From Sphingomonadales bacterium Ga0077531 (GTDB taxonomy: Bacteria > Pseudomonadota > Alphaproteobacteria > Sphingomonadales > Sphingomonadaceae), in NCBI GenBank assembly GCA_001464915.1, contig LNED01000023.1:62001-126000 (forward strand): a stretch of DNA of 64,000 nucleotides. Direction: 5' to 3'. The notes under the pieces were generated by a model. The model worked only from the letters and a program-made list of their open reading frames with translations. It did not search any database and was not told where the DNA came from. A program made the translations under genes and the position numbers. This document shows positions 44,605 through 54,164 of this stretch, piece after piece; position 1 is the first letter of the stretch; each line of letters begins with the position of its first letter.

Positions 44605-45263
44605 ACAGCGCGCGACACCTCCTTTTTGCGTTCCTCGCTTGCGTTGGCCTATTTGCCGCCGCGTCGGTTAAGGCCGAGGAGCTGGGCGAAGAAGCAACAG
44701 CGGTAAAGTTCTGGACATACGCCAACTGTGCGTTGGACCGGGACAAGTGGCTCGCTGAAAAAATGCTGTCAGCACCCGCGAACTCTGACGCGCGCAAAGA
44801 GGCGACCAGAAAACTGGCGGTCGAAAACAGCGGATGTCTGAAGGGCGGCGGCAATCTCAAGCTGACACCGGGCATCATGCGCAACACTGTCGCAGGCGCC
44901 TATGTCGCGCGCTACTTCAAGCAGGCGGTCCCGGCAGATTTTGCGGCTGCGCCCGAAATCTACTCTGAAGAACGCCTGACCAGCGCCGCTGAACCCAAAG
45001 ACCGCCTGGCGATTGGCCTGCGCCGGTTTGCCGAATGCGTGTCGCGCAAGGAGTATCCGCGCGTCGCTGCGCTGCTGGCCACCAAGCCGTTCTCTGACGA
45101 GGAAACCGCTATGTTCGGCGAACTTGGCGAAACCATGAATAGCTGCATCCCCGTTGAGCAGGGAACGAAGCTCGGCTTTGGCCGCCTCGACCTGCGCGCG
45201 CGACTCGGCATCGTTGCCTATGAGCTTGCCGTGGCTGCAAAACTGGAGCCTTCCCATGCCTAA
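44601..45263 (+). CDS. Unknown exported 220-residue protein between nuoF and nuoG
   Basis: A secreted protein with a signal peptide (hydrophobic 6-22, cleavage near VKA-EE). The mature part is helical and has four cysteines that could form two disulphides: in ANCALD, NSGCLK, AECVSR and NSCIP. No family is recognised. GTG 44601 overlaps the nuoF stop (GTGA) and the gene ends eight bases inside nuoG. Composition is slightly more AT-rich than nuoF and nuoG. A periplasmic product inside a complex I operon is unexpected. Confidence 0.6.
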   Translation: MNSARHLLFAFLACVGLFAAASVKAEELGEEATAVKFWTYANCALDRDKWLAEKMLSAPANSDARKEATRKLAVENSGCLKGGGNLKLTPGIMRNTVAGAYVARYFKQAVPADFAAAPEIYSEERLTSAAEPKDRLAIGLRRFAECVSRKEYPRVAALLATKPFSDEETAMFGELGETMNSCIPVEQGTKLGFGRLDLRARLGIVAYELAVAAKLEPSHA

Positions 45264-47289
45264 AGTCACCGTAGACGGTCAGGAAATCGAGGTCCCGGCG
45301 GGCGCGACTGTGCTGCAGGCGTGCGAGCTGGCGGGCAAGGAAATCCCGCGCTTTTGCTATCACGAGCGCCTCAGCATAGCGGGCAATTGCCGCATGTGTC
45401 TGGTCGAGGTGAAGCCCGGGCCGCCCAAGCCGCAAGCCTCCTGCGCGCTCCCGGCCAGCGAAGGTCAGGAAATCCGCACCGACTCCCCGATGGTCAAGAA
45501 GGCCCGCGAAGGGGTGATGGAGTTCCTGCTCATCAACCACCCGCTCGATTGCCCGATTTGCGATCAGGGCGGCGAGTGCGATTTGCAGGATCAGGCGGTC
45601 GCCTATGGCCGCGGCGGATCGCGCTATGGCCGCGAGCACAAGCGCGCGGTGACCGAAAAATACATGGGCCCGCTGATCAAGACGATCATGACCCGCTGCA
45701 TCCACTGCACTCGCTGCGTGCGCTTCTCCGAAGAGATCGCGGGCGTGGACGAAATCGGCGCGCTGTATCGCGGCGAGGATATGCAGATCACCACCTATCT
45801 CGAACAGGCAGCAGCGCATGAACTCAGCGGCAATGTGATCGACCTGTGCCCGGTCGGCGCGCTAACCTCGCGGCCTTACGCGTTTGAGGCGCGGCCGTGG
45901 GAGCTGAAGAAGACGCTGAGCATCGATGTGTCGGACGCGGTGGGGGCCAATATCACGCTCCATTCCAAGGGCCGCGAAGTCATGCGCGCGCTGCCGCGGG
46001 TGAATGACGACGTCAACGAGGAGTGGCTGAGCGACAAGGGCCGCTATCAGGTCGATGGGCTGACCAAACGCCGCCTCGACCGCGTGTGGGTGCGCCGGGA
46101 TGGCCGGTTGCAACCGGCCGAATGGAGCGAAGCTTTCGGCATCATCGCGGGCGCGCTTGAGGGCGACAAAGCCAGCATCGCCGCGGTCGCGGGCGATCTG
46201 CTCGACGCCGAGACGATGTTTGCGGCCAAGACGCTGGTCAATGCCTGCGGGTCGCAGCTCACCGAAGCGCGCCAGACCGGCATGACATATGACGTGTCGA
46301 ACCTTACGGCGGTGAATTTCAACAGCACCTTCGCAGGGATCGAGACTGCCGATGCGATCCTGATCGTCGGCAGCAATGTCCGCTGGGAAGCCGCGCTGCT
46401 CAATGTCCGGCTGCGCAAAGCCGTGAAGGCGGGCGCCAAGGTCTATGTGGTTGGGCCAGCGTGGGAAACGACCTTCCCGGCGACCTTCCTCGGGGCCGAC
46501 CTGAAGCTGCTGAACCGCGTGCCCAAGGAATTGGGTGACGTCATGAAGTCGGCCAAGCGCCCCGCGGTGATCCTCGGCGCGGCGGCGCTGGCCAAGGGTG
46601 CTTTGCCTGCCGCGCTCAAGCTGGTCGATAAGTTCGGATTGGTGCGCACCAACGAAGACGGAAGCGTTTGGAACGGGTTCAACGTGCTGCATATTTCGGC
46701 GGCGCGGATGGCTTCGCTGATGCTCGGTTTTACGCTGCCGGGCGGGATGGGCGATGTCGCCACCGCCAAGCCGAAGGTGCTGCTCAGCCTCGGCGCCGAC
46801 GAGATGGATTACGGTGCGTTCGGAAGCAGCCTCAAGGTCTATATCGGCCACCACGGCGACAAGGGTGCGCATCACGCCGACATCATCCTGCCGGGCGCAT
46901 CCTATGCCGAAAAGGATGGGACTTACGTCAACACCGAAGGCCGTGTGCAGTTCGCCGAGAAGGCGGTCTTTGCTCCGGGTGACGCGCGCGAGGATTGGAC
47001 GATCCTGCGCGCGCTGGCGGATGCTTTGGGTGTGACCGTCGGCTTCGACAGCTTTGCCGCATTGCAGGCCAACATGATCGCCTCCGTGCCCGCGCTGGGC
47101 GAAGAGGGCCTCGCAGATTACGGCACGCTGCCCAAGCCGGACTCGTCTGCGAAGTTCGAGGGCGAGCTTGCAGGCTACCCGGTCAAGGACTTCTACCTCA
47201 CCAACCCCATCGCCCGCGCGAGCGACGTGATGCAGCGCTGTTCGGATGAACTGCTGCACGGGGCCGATGTGAAGGAGGCAGCGGAGTAA
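45256..47289 (+). CDS. nuoG: NADH-quinone oxidoreductase subunit G
   Basis: A 677-residue 75-kDa subunit. Cluster ligands are C34, C45, C48 and C63 (N1b). H95, C99, C102 and C108 serve the His-coordinated N5. C148, C151, C154 and C198 serve N4. A molybdopterin-oxidoreductase-like domain without the cofactor fills the rest. It relays electrons from NuoEF. ATG 45256 lies within the last eight bases of the unknown upstream gene. Confidence 0.96.
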   Translation: MPKVTVDGQEIEVPAGATVLQACELAGKEIPRFCYHERLSIAGNCRMCLVEVKPGPPKPQASCALPASEGQEIRTDSPMVKKAREGVMEFLLINHPLDCPICDQGGECDLQDQAVAYGRGGSRYGREHKRAVTEKYMGPLIKTIMTRCIHCTRCVRFSEEIAGVDEIGALYRGEDMQITTYLEQAAAHELSGNVIDLCPVGALTSRPYAFEARPWELKKTLSIDVSDAVGANITLHSKGREVMRALPRVNDDVNEEWLSDKGRYQVDGLTKRRLDRVWVRRDGRLQPAEWSEAFGIIAGALEGDKASIAAVAGDLLDAETMFAAKTLVNACGSQLTEARQTGMTYDVSNLTAVNFNSTFAGIETADAILIVGSNVRWEAALLNVRLRKAVKAGAKVYVVGPAWETTFPATFLGADLKLLNRVPKELGDVMKSAKRPAVILGAAALAKGALPAALKLVDKFGLVRTNEDGSVWNGFNVLHISAARMASLMLGFTLPGGMGDVATAKPKVLLSLGADEMDYGAFGSSLKVYIGHHGDKGAHHADIILPGASYAEKDGTYVNTEGRVQFAEKAVFAPGDAREDWTILRALADALGVTVGFDSFAALQANMIASVPALGEEGLADYGTLPKPDSSAKFEGELAGYPVKDFYLTNPIARASDVMQRCSDELLHGADVKEAAE

Positions 47290-47519
47290 TGGAGCTTTTC
47301 ATCATTTTGCTCGTGATCGTCGGGGCGATCGGTTTTGGCGTGGCCAGTGTCATCGTCCAAGCGCGCCATAATCGCATGTTGGCGAAAGAGCGGAGCATTA
47401 GGCAGAGTCTCGGTCTCCAAGTTAGCAATAATGCTGCGGTACCGAGCAGCAGCGGCTCATATGGCGTGACCGATACTTCAAGTGGGTTCGATTGTGGCGC
47501 CGACGGGGGTTGTGACTGA
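47289..47519 (+). CDS. 76-residue membrane protein with Cys-containing tail between nuoG and nuoH
   Basis: One N-terminal membrane helix ([20 protein letters not shown]) is followed by a basic stretch, a Ser-rich linker and the tail DCGADGGCD. The start overlaps the nuoG stop as TAATG and the stop overlaps nuoH as TGATG. The linker is AT-richer than the nuo genes. The C-x5-C tail could bind a metal or form a disulphide. No known family. Confidence 0.55.
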   Translation: MELFIILLVIVGAIGFGVASVIVQARHNRMLAKERSIRQSLGLQVSNNAAVPSSSGSYGVTDTSSGFDCGADGGCD

Positions 47520-48565
47520 TGACCGCCTTCTTCCAATCCCTCGGCCTGCCTTACGAATGGGCGTGGGCCGTCGCGACCATCGCGGGCATTCTGATCATCT
47601 CGCTGCTCGTGATGTTCAGCGTTGCCATGGTGATCTATGTCGACCGCAAGGTGCTGGGCGCGATCATGATGCGGCGCGGGCCGAATGTGGTCGGGCCGTT
47701 CGGCTTGCTGCAAAGCTTCGCGGACGGCCTGAAGGTGTTCCTGCAGGAAACCATCATCCCGTCGGCGGCGAACAAGGGCATCTTCCTGCTCGCGCCGATC
47801 ATCACCTTCACTGTGGCACTCGCCGCCTGGGCGGTGATCCCGTTCGATGCGGGCGTGGTGCTGGCGGACGTCAATGTTGGCTTGCTGTACATCCTCGCGA
47901 TCTCGTCGATGGGGGTTTACGGCGTGGTGATGGCCGGGTGGGCGTCAAACTCGAAATACCCGTTCTTCTCGGCGATGCGCGCGTCGGCGCAGATGATTTC
48001 CTACGAAGTCTCGATCGGGTTCGTGCTGGTCTGCGTGGTGCTGTTTGCCGGCACCTTTAACATGAGCGGGATTGTCGAGGCGCAGCGCGGGTTCGGGCTG
48101 GGCATCATCAACGGCTATGTGGTGCACCCGCTGCTGTTCCCGATGTGGGTGGTGTTCTTCATCTCCTCACTCGCCGAAACCGCGCGCGCGCCGTTTGACC
48201 TGACCGAGGCGGAGAGCGAACTGGTCGCAGGCTACCAGACCGAATATTCCTCGATGAGCTTCGCGCTATTCTGGCTCGGCGAGTATGCCAACATCCTGCT
48301 GATGTGCTCGCTCAACACGCTGCTGTTCTGGGGCGGGTGGCTGCCGCCGATTGATTGGGCGCCGCTTTATATGGTGCCAGGGATCATCTGGTTCCTGTTG
48401 AAGACCTTCGCCTTCTTCCTGATGTTCAGCTGGATCTGGGCGACCGTGCCGCGGTATCGTTATGACCAGCTGATGCGGCTTGGCTGGAAGGTGTTCCTGC
48501 CGATGAGCTTGCTGTTTGTTGCGGTGACCAGCGGGTATCTGATGGCGACGGGGCATTTCGGATGA
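47519..48565 (+). CDS. nuoH: NADH-quinone oxidoreductase subunit H
   Basis: A 348-residue, about eight-helix subunit linking the quinone site to the membrane arm. Hallmarks are [21 protein letters not shown] near residue 41 and the loop [26 protein letters not shown] near 220, whose acidic residues are used in proton coupling. Complete. The next unknown gene overlaps its stop by four bases. Confidence 0.96.
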   Translation: MTAFFQSLGLPYEWAWAVATIAGILIISLLVMFSVAMVIYVDRKVLGAIMMRRGPNVVGPFGLLQSFADGLKVFLQETIIPSAANKGIFLLAPIITFTVALAAWAVIPFDAGVVLADVNVGLLYILAISSMGVYGVVMAGWASNSKYPFFSAMRASAQMISYEVSIGFVLVCVVLFAGTFNMSGIVEAQRGFGLGIINGYVVHPLLFPMWVVFFISSLAETARAPFDLTEAESELVAGYQTEYSSMSFALFWLGEYANILLMCSLNTLLFWGGWLPPIDWAPLYMVPGIIWFLLKTFAFFLMFSWIWATVPRYRYDQLMRLGWKVFLPMSLLFVAVTSGYLMATGHFG

Positions 48566-49041
48566 TCGCTCGTAAACAAATTGTGCTCGGCGCATTGGCC
48601 ATCGCTACTGGCGCTTCTGCCCAAAGCGATCTTCCCCCACGCCCAATCATGATAGTTGCACCGGAAAGTGGCTCGATCACCTGCGATCTGAAGAGCGACA
48701 CCGGCCGTGCCGTTTCGCTAAGTGGAGAGATCGGTTGGTCTGAACTGCGCGATGGTGAAAGGCGCCGTCCGGAGGTGCGCTTCGAGTCGAATGAACCCGG
48801 ATTGGTGGGTCGATTTGGTGCGAGGTGGAATGCTCGTGGCGCCGTCTTTGAAGGACCACCGGGGCCCGCAAACTTCAGCACAACCGCCTCACTAGTTATG
48901 CCGAATGATCCAGGGTCGCCTGATTTTAACGGACCGGCTGCGCTAGCTGTTCGGGTATATAAATACGTCCCTGAAAAAACAACGTATTTCGCTGGCTTTT
49001 GTTCTGTAAAGCTTAAACAAACCGGATCGAATTCCGAATGA
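48562..49041 (+). CDS. Unknown exported 159-residue protein between nuoH and nuoI
   Basis: A secreted protein with signal peptide [20 protein letters not shown]. The mature part is probably beta-rich, with cysteines in ITCDLKS and AGFCSVK that may pair. Composition is clearly AT-richer than nuoH and nuoI. ATG overlaps the nuoH stop (ATGA), and the nuoI ATG overlaps its own stop (ATGA). No recognised family; function unknown. Confidence 0.6.
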   Translation: MIARKQIVLGALAIATGASAQSDLPPRPIMIVAPESGSITCDLKSDTGRAVSLSGEIGWSELRDGERRRPEVRFESNEPGLVGRFGARWNARGAVFEGPPGPANFSTTASLVMPNDPGSPDFNGPAALAVRVYKYVPEKTTYFAGFCSVKLKQTGSNSE

Positions 49042-49523
49042 CCGTCTCCCACCTCATCAAATCGTTCACCCTCTGGGAATTCCTCAAGGCGCACGCCTTG
49101 ACGCTGAAGTATTTCTTCAAGCCCAAGGTGACGATCAACTACCCCTTCGAGAAAGCCCCGCTGTCGCCCCGCTTCCGCGGTGAACACGCACTGCGGCGCT
49201 ATCCCAACGGCGAGGAACGCTGCATCGCGTGCAAGCTGTGCGAGGCCGTATGCCCCGCGCAGGCGATCACCATCGAGAGCGAACCGCGCGAGGACGGCAG
49301 CCGCCGAACCACTCGCTACGACATCGATATGACGAAATGCATCTATTGCGGTTTCTGTCAGGAAGCCTGCCCGGTTGATGCCATCGTCGAAGGGCCAAAT
49401 TTCGAATACGCCACCGAAACCCGCGCCGAGCTGCTGTACGACAAGGCCAAGCTGCTCAGCAATGGTGACAAGTGGGAACGGGCCATCGCGGCCAACCTTG
49501 AAGCCGACGCACCCTACCGCTAG
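49038..49523 (+). CDS. nuoI: NADH-quinone oxidoreductase subunit I
   Basis: A 161-residue ferredoxin-like subunit with clusters N6a and N6b. Ligand sets are C62-x2-C65-x2-C68-x3-C72 and C101-x2-C104-x2-C107-x3-C111, each in the CxxCxxCxxxCP pattern. It connects NuoG to NuoB. Its end is followed by the only sizeable gap within the operon. Confidence 0.96.
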   Translation: MTVSHLIKSFTLWEFLKAHALTLKYFFKPKVTINYPFEKAPLSPRFRGEHALRRYPNGEERCIACKLCEAVCPAQAITIESEPREDGSRRTTRYDIDMTKCIYCGFCQEACPVDAIVEGPNFEYATETRAELLYDKAKLLSNGDKWERAIAANLEADAPYR

Positions 49524-49674
49524 GGCGCGCCGGACGAGAGTAACGGGGTCAACTTTTCGTCGTCCCGGCGCCATGGGATTAAAGGCACCGGGATTTTGCT
49601 TGGACTAAGGGATCACATTGCCGCTTTCTGGGCCTTGGCGTGTCGCCGGGGTGACGGATCGGCGGAGTAACATC
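49524..49674 (+). other. 151-base non-coding gap between nuoI and nuoJ
   Basis: The only long break inside nuoA-N. No frame here looks like a gene. A short GGGATT duplication (near 49573 and 49592) and the nuoJ Shine-Dalgarno GGAG eight bases before ATG 49675 are visible. It may carry an internal promoter, a processing site or the remnant of another inserted gene; none is proven. Confidence 0.4.
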
Positions 49675-50298
49675 ATGATACAGGCCATCGCCTTCTATTT
49701 CTTCGCGACCATCGTTGTCGCCAGCGCTGTGATGGTGATCATGGCGAAGAACCCTGTGCATTCTGTGCTCTGGCTCATCATGACGTTCTTCAACGCGGCC
49801 GGACTGATGGTGCTGGTGGGCGCGGAGTTCATCGCGATGCTGCTGGTTATCGTCTATGTCGGCGCGGTCGCAGTGTTGTTCCTGTTCGTGGTGATGATGC
49901 TCGACATTGATTTTGCCGAAATGCGCGCAGGTTTCAGCCGCAATGCGCCGCTCGGGCTGGTGATTGCAGCCATTCTGTTGGCCGAACTGCTGTTGGCGGT
50001 GGGTGCTTACAATGCGGGCGGTATCCAGCTTGGCTCTGCGGATGGCAGTGCGATGCAGGCTGCTGACACAAGCAACATCGAGGCAATCGGCGCGCTGCTG
50101 TACGGCCGCTATATCGTGCTGTTCGAAATCGCGGGCATCATCCTGCTGGTGGCGATGATCGGCGCAATTGTGCTGACCTTCCAGCCGCCCAAGCCCGGCG
50201 CGCGCGCCCGGCAGGATGTCGGCAAGCAAGTCCGCCGCCGGCCTGAAGATGCCACCGTCATGAAGAACCCGGAGATCGGGCAGGGGGTCGAGCTGTGA
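49675..50298 (+). CDS. nuoJ: NADH-quinone oxidoreductase subunit J
   Basis: A 207-residue membrane subunit with five helices and a charged C-terminal tail. Family segments are [19 protein letters not shown] near residue 26 and [27 protein letters not shown] near 50. ATG 49675 follows GGAG. The nuoK GTG overlaps its stop (GTGA). Confidence 0.93.
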   Translation: MIQAIAFYFFATIVVASAVMVIMAKNPVHSVLWLIMTFFNAAGLMVLVGAEFIAMLLVIVYVGAVAVLFLFVVMMLDIDFAEMRAGFSRNAPLGLVIAAILLAELLLAVGAYNAGGIQLGSADGSAMQAADTSNIEAIGALLYGRYIVLFEIAGIILLVAMIGAIVLTFQPPKPGARARQDVGKQVRRRPEDATVMKNPEIGQGVEL

Positions 50299-50600
50299 TT
50301 GGCATCGAACATTACCTCACCGTCGGCGCGATCCTGTTCGTGTTGGGCGTGCTGGGGATTTTCCTCAACCGCAAGAATGTGATCGTGATCCTGATGGCGG
50401 TTGAGTTGATCTTGCTGGCAGTGAACATCAACCTCGTCGCTTTCAGCGCGTTTATGCAGGATCTGGTGGGTCAGATTTTTGCGATGCTGGTGCTGACTGT
50501 CGCGGCAGCTGAGGCGGCAATCGGGTTGGCTATTCTGGTGATCTATTTCCGCGGGCGCGGATCAATCGCGGTTGACGATATCAACCGGATGAAGGGTTAA
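50295..50600 (+). CDS. nuoK: NADH-quinone oxidoreductase subunit K
   Basis: A 101-residue three-helix antiporter-like subunit. The two conserved membrane glutamates lie in [12 protein letters not shown] and [15 protein letters not shown] start inside the nuoJ stop. Normal length. Confidence 0.95.
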   Translation: MIGIEHYLTVGAILFVLGVLGIFLNRKNVIVILMAVELILLAVNINLVAFSAFMQDLVGQIFAMLVLTVAAAEAAIGLAILVIYFRGRGSIAVDDINRMKG

Positions 50601-50607
50601 GCGGCTC

Positions 50608-52599
50608 GTGCATACCATCCTCATCATCGTGTTCGCGCCGCTGGTTGCTGCCCTGATCGCAGGGCTGGGCAACCGTATGATCGGCAACGTGGCGGCTAAG
50701 TCGCTGACGACCGGGGCGCTGCTGCTTTCCGCAGGGCTGAGCTGGCCAATCTTCCTCGGCTATATCGGCGGGACGGAGACTGCTGAGGTTGTGCAGGTTT
50801 TGAAGTGGGTCGAAAGCGGCACGCTGACCTTTGATTGGGCGCTGCGGGTCGATACGCTGACCGCGATCATGCTGGTGGTGATCAACTCGGTCTCGGCGCT
50901 CGTGCACCTTTATTCGTGGGGGTATATGGAGGACGATCCGGATCAGCCGCGGTTCTTTGCCTACCTGTCACTGTTCACCTTCGCGATGCTGATGCTGGTG
51001 ACGGCCGATAACCTCGTTCAGATGTTCTTTGGCTGGGAAGGCGTGGGCCTCGCGTCTTATCTGCTGATCGGGTTCTGGTTCAAGAAGCCGAGCGCGGGCG
51101 CAGCGGCGATCAAGGCCTTCGTGGTCAACCGCGTGGGTGATCTTGGCTTCATGCTCGGCATCTTCGGCACCTATCTGGTGTTCCAGACAACCTCGATCCC
51201 CGAAATTCTGGCCGAAGCACCGGCGATGAGCGGGTCGACCATCACCTTCGTTGGCATGCGCCTGTATACGATGGATATCCTTTGCATCCTCTTGTTCATC
51301 GGCGCGATGGGTAAGTCGGCGCAGCTTGGCCTGCACACCTGGCTGCCTGACGCGATGGAGGGGCCGACGCCGGTCTCCGCGCTGATCCACGCCGCGACCA
51401 TGGTGACCGCGGGCGTGTTCATGCTCTGCCGCCTGTCGCCGATGTTCGAAACGGCGCCGACTGCCCTGATGATCGTCACGGTGGTGGGCGCAGCGACCTG
51501 CTTCTTCGCGGCTACCATCGGCACGACGCAGTGGGACATCAAGCGGGTTATCGCCTATTCGACCTGCTCGCAGCTGGGCTACATGTTCTTTGCTGCTGGC
51601 GTTGGTGGGTACGGCGTGGCGATGTTCCACCTGTTTACCCACGCGTTCTTCAAGGCGCTGCTGTTCCTTGGTGCGGGCTCTGTGATCCACGCGATGCATC
51701 ACGAACAGGACATGCGCTATTACGGCGGCCTAAGAAAGGCGATCCCGTTCACGTTTTACGCGATGCTGGCGGGGACTTTGGCGATCACGGGGCTGGGGGT
51801 CTATCACCTTGGCGTCGGCTTTGCCGGGTTCTGGTCGAAAGATGCTGTGCTGGAAATCGCCTTTGCGCGTGGCACGCAGATTTCGGTCACAGCCTTCTGG
51901 CTCGGTGTGGTCGCGGCGCTGCTGACGAGCTTCTACAGCTGGCGGCTGATGTTCCTGACCTTCTGGGGCAAGCCGCGCTGGATTGAGAGCGAGCACATCC
52001 AGCATTCCGTTCACAAGACCCCGGCTGAGGCGGGCGAGGATACGACCGGCGGCTATCATCCGCACGAAAGCCCGGTTTCCATGCTGATTCCGCTCGGCGT
52101 GCTGACCATCGGCGCGGTGGCGGCAGGGCAAGTGTTTGCGCCCAAGTTCCTCGATGATGCCGCGTTCTGGGCTGGGTCGATCTTCTACAATGAACCGCTG
52201 ATCCATGCGATGCACGCGGTGCCCTATTGGGTGAAGTATTCGGCCCTGATCGTGATGCTGCTGGGCTTTGCTGGGGCTTACACGGCCTACATCGCCAAGC
52301 CTCATATTCCCGCGCGATTCGTGGCCACCTTCCCGGCGCTGCACAATTTCGTCTATCGCAAGTGGTACTTCGACGAGCTCTATGACGCGATCTTCGTCAA
52401 GCCCGCATTCTGGCTGGGCCGCCAGTTCTGGAAGCTTGGCGATATCGGCACGATTGACCGCTTCGGCCCCAACGGCATTGCTTGGGTCGTGGATCGTAGC
52501 GCGGTCGCCGCGAAGTCGATCCAGTCGGGCCACCTCAACACCTACGCGCTGATCATGCTGCTCGGGCTGGTCGCCGCTGTCACCTTTGTTCTGCTTTAG
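50608..52599 (+). CDS. nuoL: NADH-quinone oxidoreductase subunit L
   Basis: A 663-residue distal proton-pumping subunit of the Mrp antiporter family. Hallmarks include [19 protein letters not shown] near residue 145, the channel segment [27 protein letters not shown] near 247 and the long C-terminal lateral helix region. GTG start, eight bases after nuoK. Complete. Confidence 0.96.
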   Translation: MHTILIIVFAPLVAALIAGLGNRMIGNVAAKSLTTGALLLSAGLSWPIFLGYIGGTETAEVVQVLKWVESGTLTFDWALRVDTLTAIMLVVINSVSALVHLYSWGYMEDDPDQPRFFAYLSLFTFAMLMLVTADNLVQMFFGWEGVGLASYLLIGFWFKKPSAGAAAIKAFVVNRVGDLGFMLGIFGTYLVFQTTSIPEILAEAPAMSGSTITFVGMRLYTMDILCILLFIGAMGKSAQLGLHTWLPDAMEGPTPVSALIHAATMVTAGVFMLCRLSPMFETAPTALMIVTVVGAATCFFAATIGTTQWDIKRVIAYSTCSQLGYMFFAAGVGGYGVAMFHLFTHAFFKALLFLGAGSVIHAMHHEQDMRYYGGLRKAIPFTFYAMLAGTLAITGLGVYHLGVGFAGFWSKDAVLEIAFARGTQISVTAFWLGVVAALLTSFYSWRLMFLTFWGKPRWIESEHIQHSVHKTPAEAGEDTTGGYHPHESPVSMLIPLGVLTIGAVAAGQVFAPKFLDDAAFWAGSIFYNEPLIHAMHAVPYWVKYSALIVMLLGFAGAYTAYIAKPHIPARFVATFPALHNFVYRKWYFDELYDAIFVKPAFWLGRQFWKLGDIGTIDRFGPNGIAWVVDRSAVAAKSIQSGHLNTYALIMLLGLVAAVTFVLL

Positions 52600-52613
52600 G
52601 AGCGCACTTCTCC

Positions 52614-54164
52614 ATGGAAGGCCTTCCCATCCTGTCCTTGATGATGCTCGTGCCGTTGGCCGGTGCGCTCGCGTGCCTGTTTGCGGGCGCCAATGCCGCG
52701 CGCTGGATTGCGCTGGGGGCGACACTTGTCACCTTCGTGCTCGGCGTTGTGCTGTGGTCGAATTACCAGATTGGCGGGCCGCAGTGGCAGTTCACTGAAC
52801 GGGCGGAGCTGTTCGCGGGCTTTTCGTGGGCGCTGGGGATTGATGGCATCGCGTTGATGCTGATCATGCTGAGCGTGTTTCTGATGCCGGTGTGCATTCT
52901 GGCGAGCTGGGATTCGGTGAAGAAGCGCGTCGGCGAATATCTCGCGGCGTTTCTCGTCATGGAAACGCTGATGATCGGCACTTTCGCAGCGCAGGATCTG
53001 TTCCTGTTCTACGTCTTTTTCGAGGCGGGTCTGATCCCGATGTATCTGATCATCGGGGTGTGGGGCGGGGACAACCGCATTTACGCCAGCTACAAATTCT
53101 TCCTCTACACCCTGTTCGGATCAGTGCTGATGCTGATCGCAATGTTCTGGATGGTGGCTGAGGCTGGCACGTCCGATATCCCGACGCTGATGCAGTACGG
53201 CTTCCCGCCTGCCGCGCAGACTTGGCTGTGGCTGGCGTTCTTTGCCAGTTTTGCGGTGAAGGTGCCCATGTGGCCATTCCATACCTGGCTGCCCGACGCG
53301 CACGTGCAGGCACCAACCGCTGGCTCGGTGATCCTTGCGGGTGTGTTGCTGAAGCTGGGCGGCTACGGTTTCATCCGCTTCAGCCTGCCGATGTTCCCAG
53401 AGGCGTCGGCACAGTTTGCGTGGCTGGTGTTCACGCTGTCGATGATTGCCGTGGTCTACACCTCGCTGGTCGCGCTGGTGCAGTCCGACATGAAGAAGCT
53501 GATCGCTTATTCTTCCGTCGCGCACATGGCGATAGTCACCGTCGGGCTGTTCGCCTTCAATGTGCAGGGGCTGGAAGGCGCGATGATCGTGATGCTTTCG
53601 CACGGGCTCGTTTCGGCTGCGTTGTTCCTGTGTGTTGGCGTGATCTACGATCGGCTGCACACCCGCGAGATTGCGCGTTACGGCGGGCTGGCGATCAACA
53701 TGCCGTATTACGCTTTGTTCTTCCTACTGTTCACGATGGCGAGCATCGGCCTGCCGGGGACGAGCGGGTTCGTCGGTGAATTCCTTTCGTTGGCAGGCAT
53801 TTACCAGACGTCGAGCCTTGTGGCGTTGGTCTGCACCACCGGGATCATTCTGGGGGCGGCTTACATGCTGTATCTCTATCGCCGGGTCGCGTTTGGCGGA
53901 CAGGTGAACGAAGACGCCGCTGCGATGCGCGATATCTCGGTACGCGAATGGGCGATGATGGCGCCAATTGCCGCATCGGTGTTGTGGATGGGCGTTTATC
54001 CCGAAAGCTTCCTTGCGCCGATGCGCGCTGACATTGCTGTGCTCGACGCGCGCCTTGCGGCGGCGGCCCCGGCCGGTGACGCCGCGCTGGCAGCGGGTGC
54101 ACCCCGCGCCGAAGCAGCCAATGCGCTTCCCGAGCATGCCAGCGCCAAGGAGGGCGCACACTGA
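52614..54164 (+). CDS. nuoM: NADH-quinone oxidoreductase subunit M
   Basis: A 516-residue proton-pumping subunit. Conserved parts are FYVFFEAGLIPMYLIIGVWGG near residue 129, FHTWLPDAHVQAPTAGSVILAGVLLKLGGYG near 222 and SDMKKLIAYSSVAHM. The last 40 residues are an Ala-rich tail beyond the family core. It shares its final base with the nuoN start. Confidence 0.96.
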   Translation: MEGLPILSLMMLVPLAGALACLFAGANAARWIALGATLVTFVLGVVLWSNYQIGGPQWQFTERAELFAGFSWALGIDGIALMLIMLSVFLMPVCILASWDSVKKRVGEYLAAFLVMETLMIGTFAAQDLFLFYVFFEAGLIPMYLIIGVWGGDNRIYASYKFFLYTLFGSVLMLIAMFWMVAEAGTSDIPTLMQYGFPPAAQTWLWLAFFASFAVKVPMWPFHTWLPDAHVQAPTAGSVILAGVLLKLGGYGFIRFSLPMFPEASAQFAWLVFTLSMIAVVYTSLVALVQSDMKKLIAYSSVAHMAIVTVGLFAFNVQGLEGAMIVMLSHGLVSAALFLCVGVIYDRLHTREIARYGGLAINMPYYALFFLLFTMASIGLPGTSGFVGEFLSLAGIYQTSSLVALVCTTGIILGAAYMLYLYRRVAFGGQVNEDAAAMRDISVREWAMMAPIAASVLWMGVYPESFLAPMRADIAVLDARLAAAAPAGDAALAAGAPRAEAANALPEHASAKEGAH

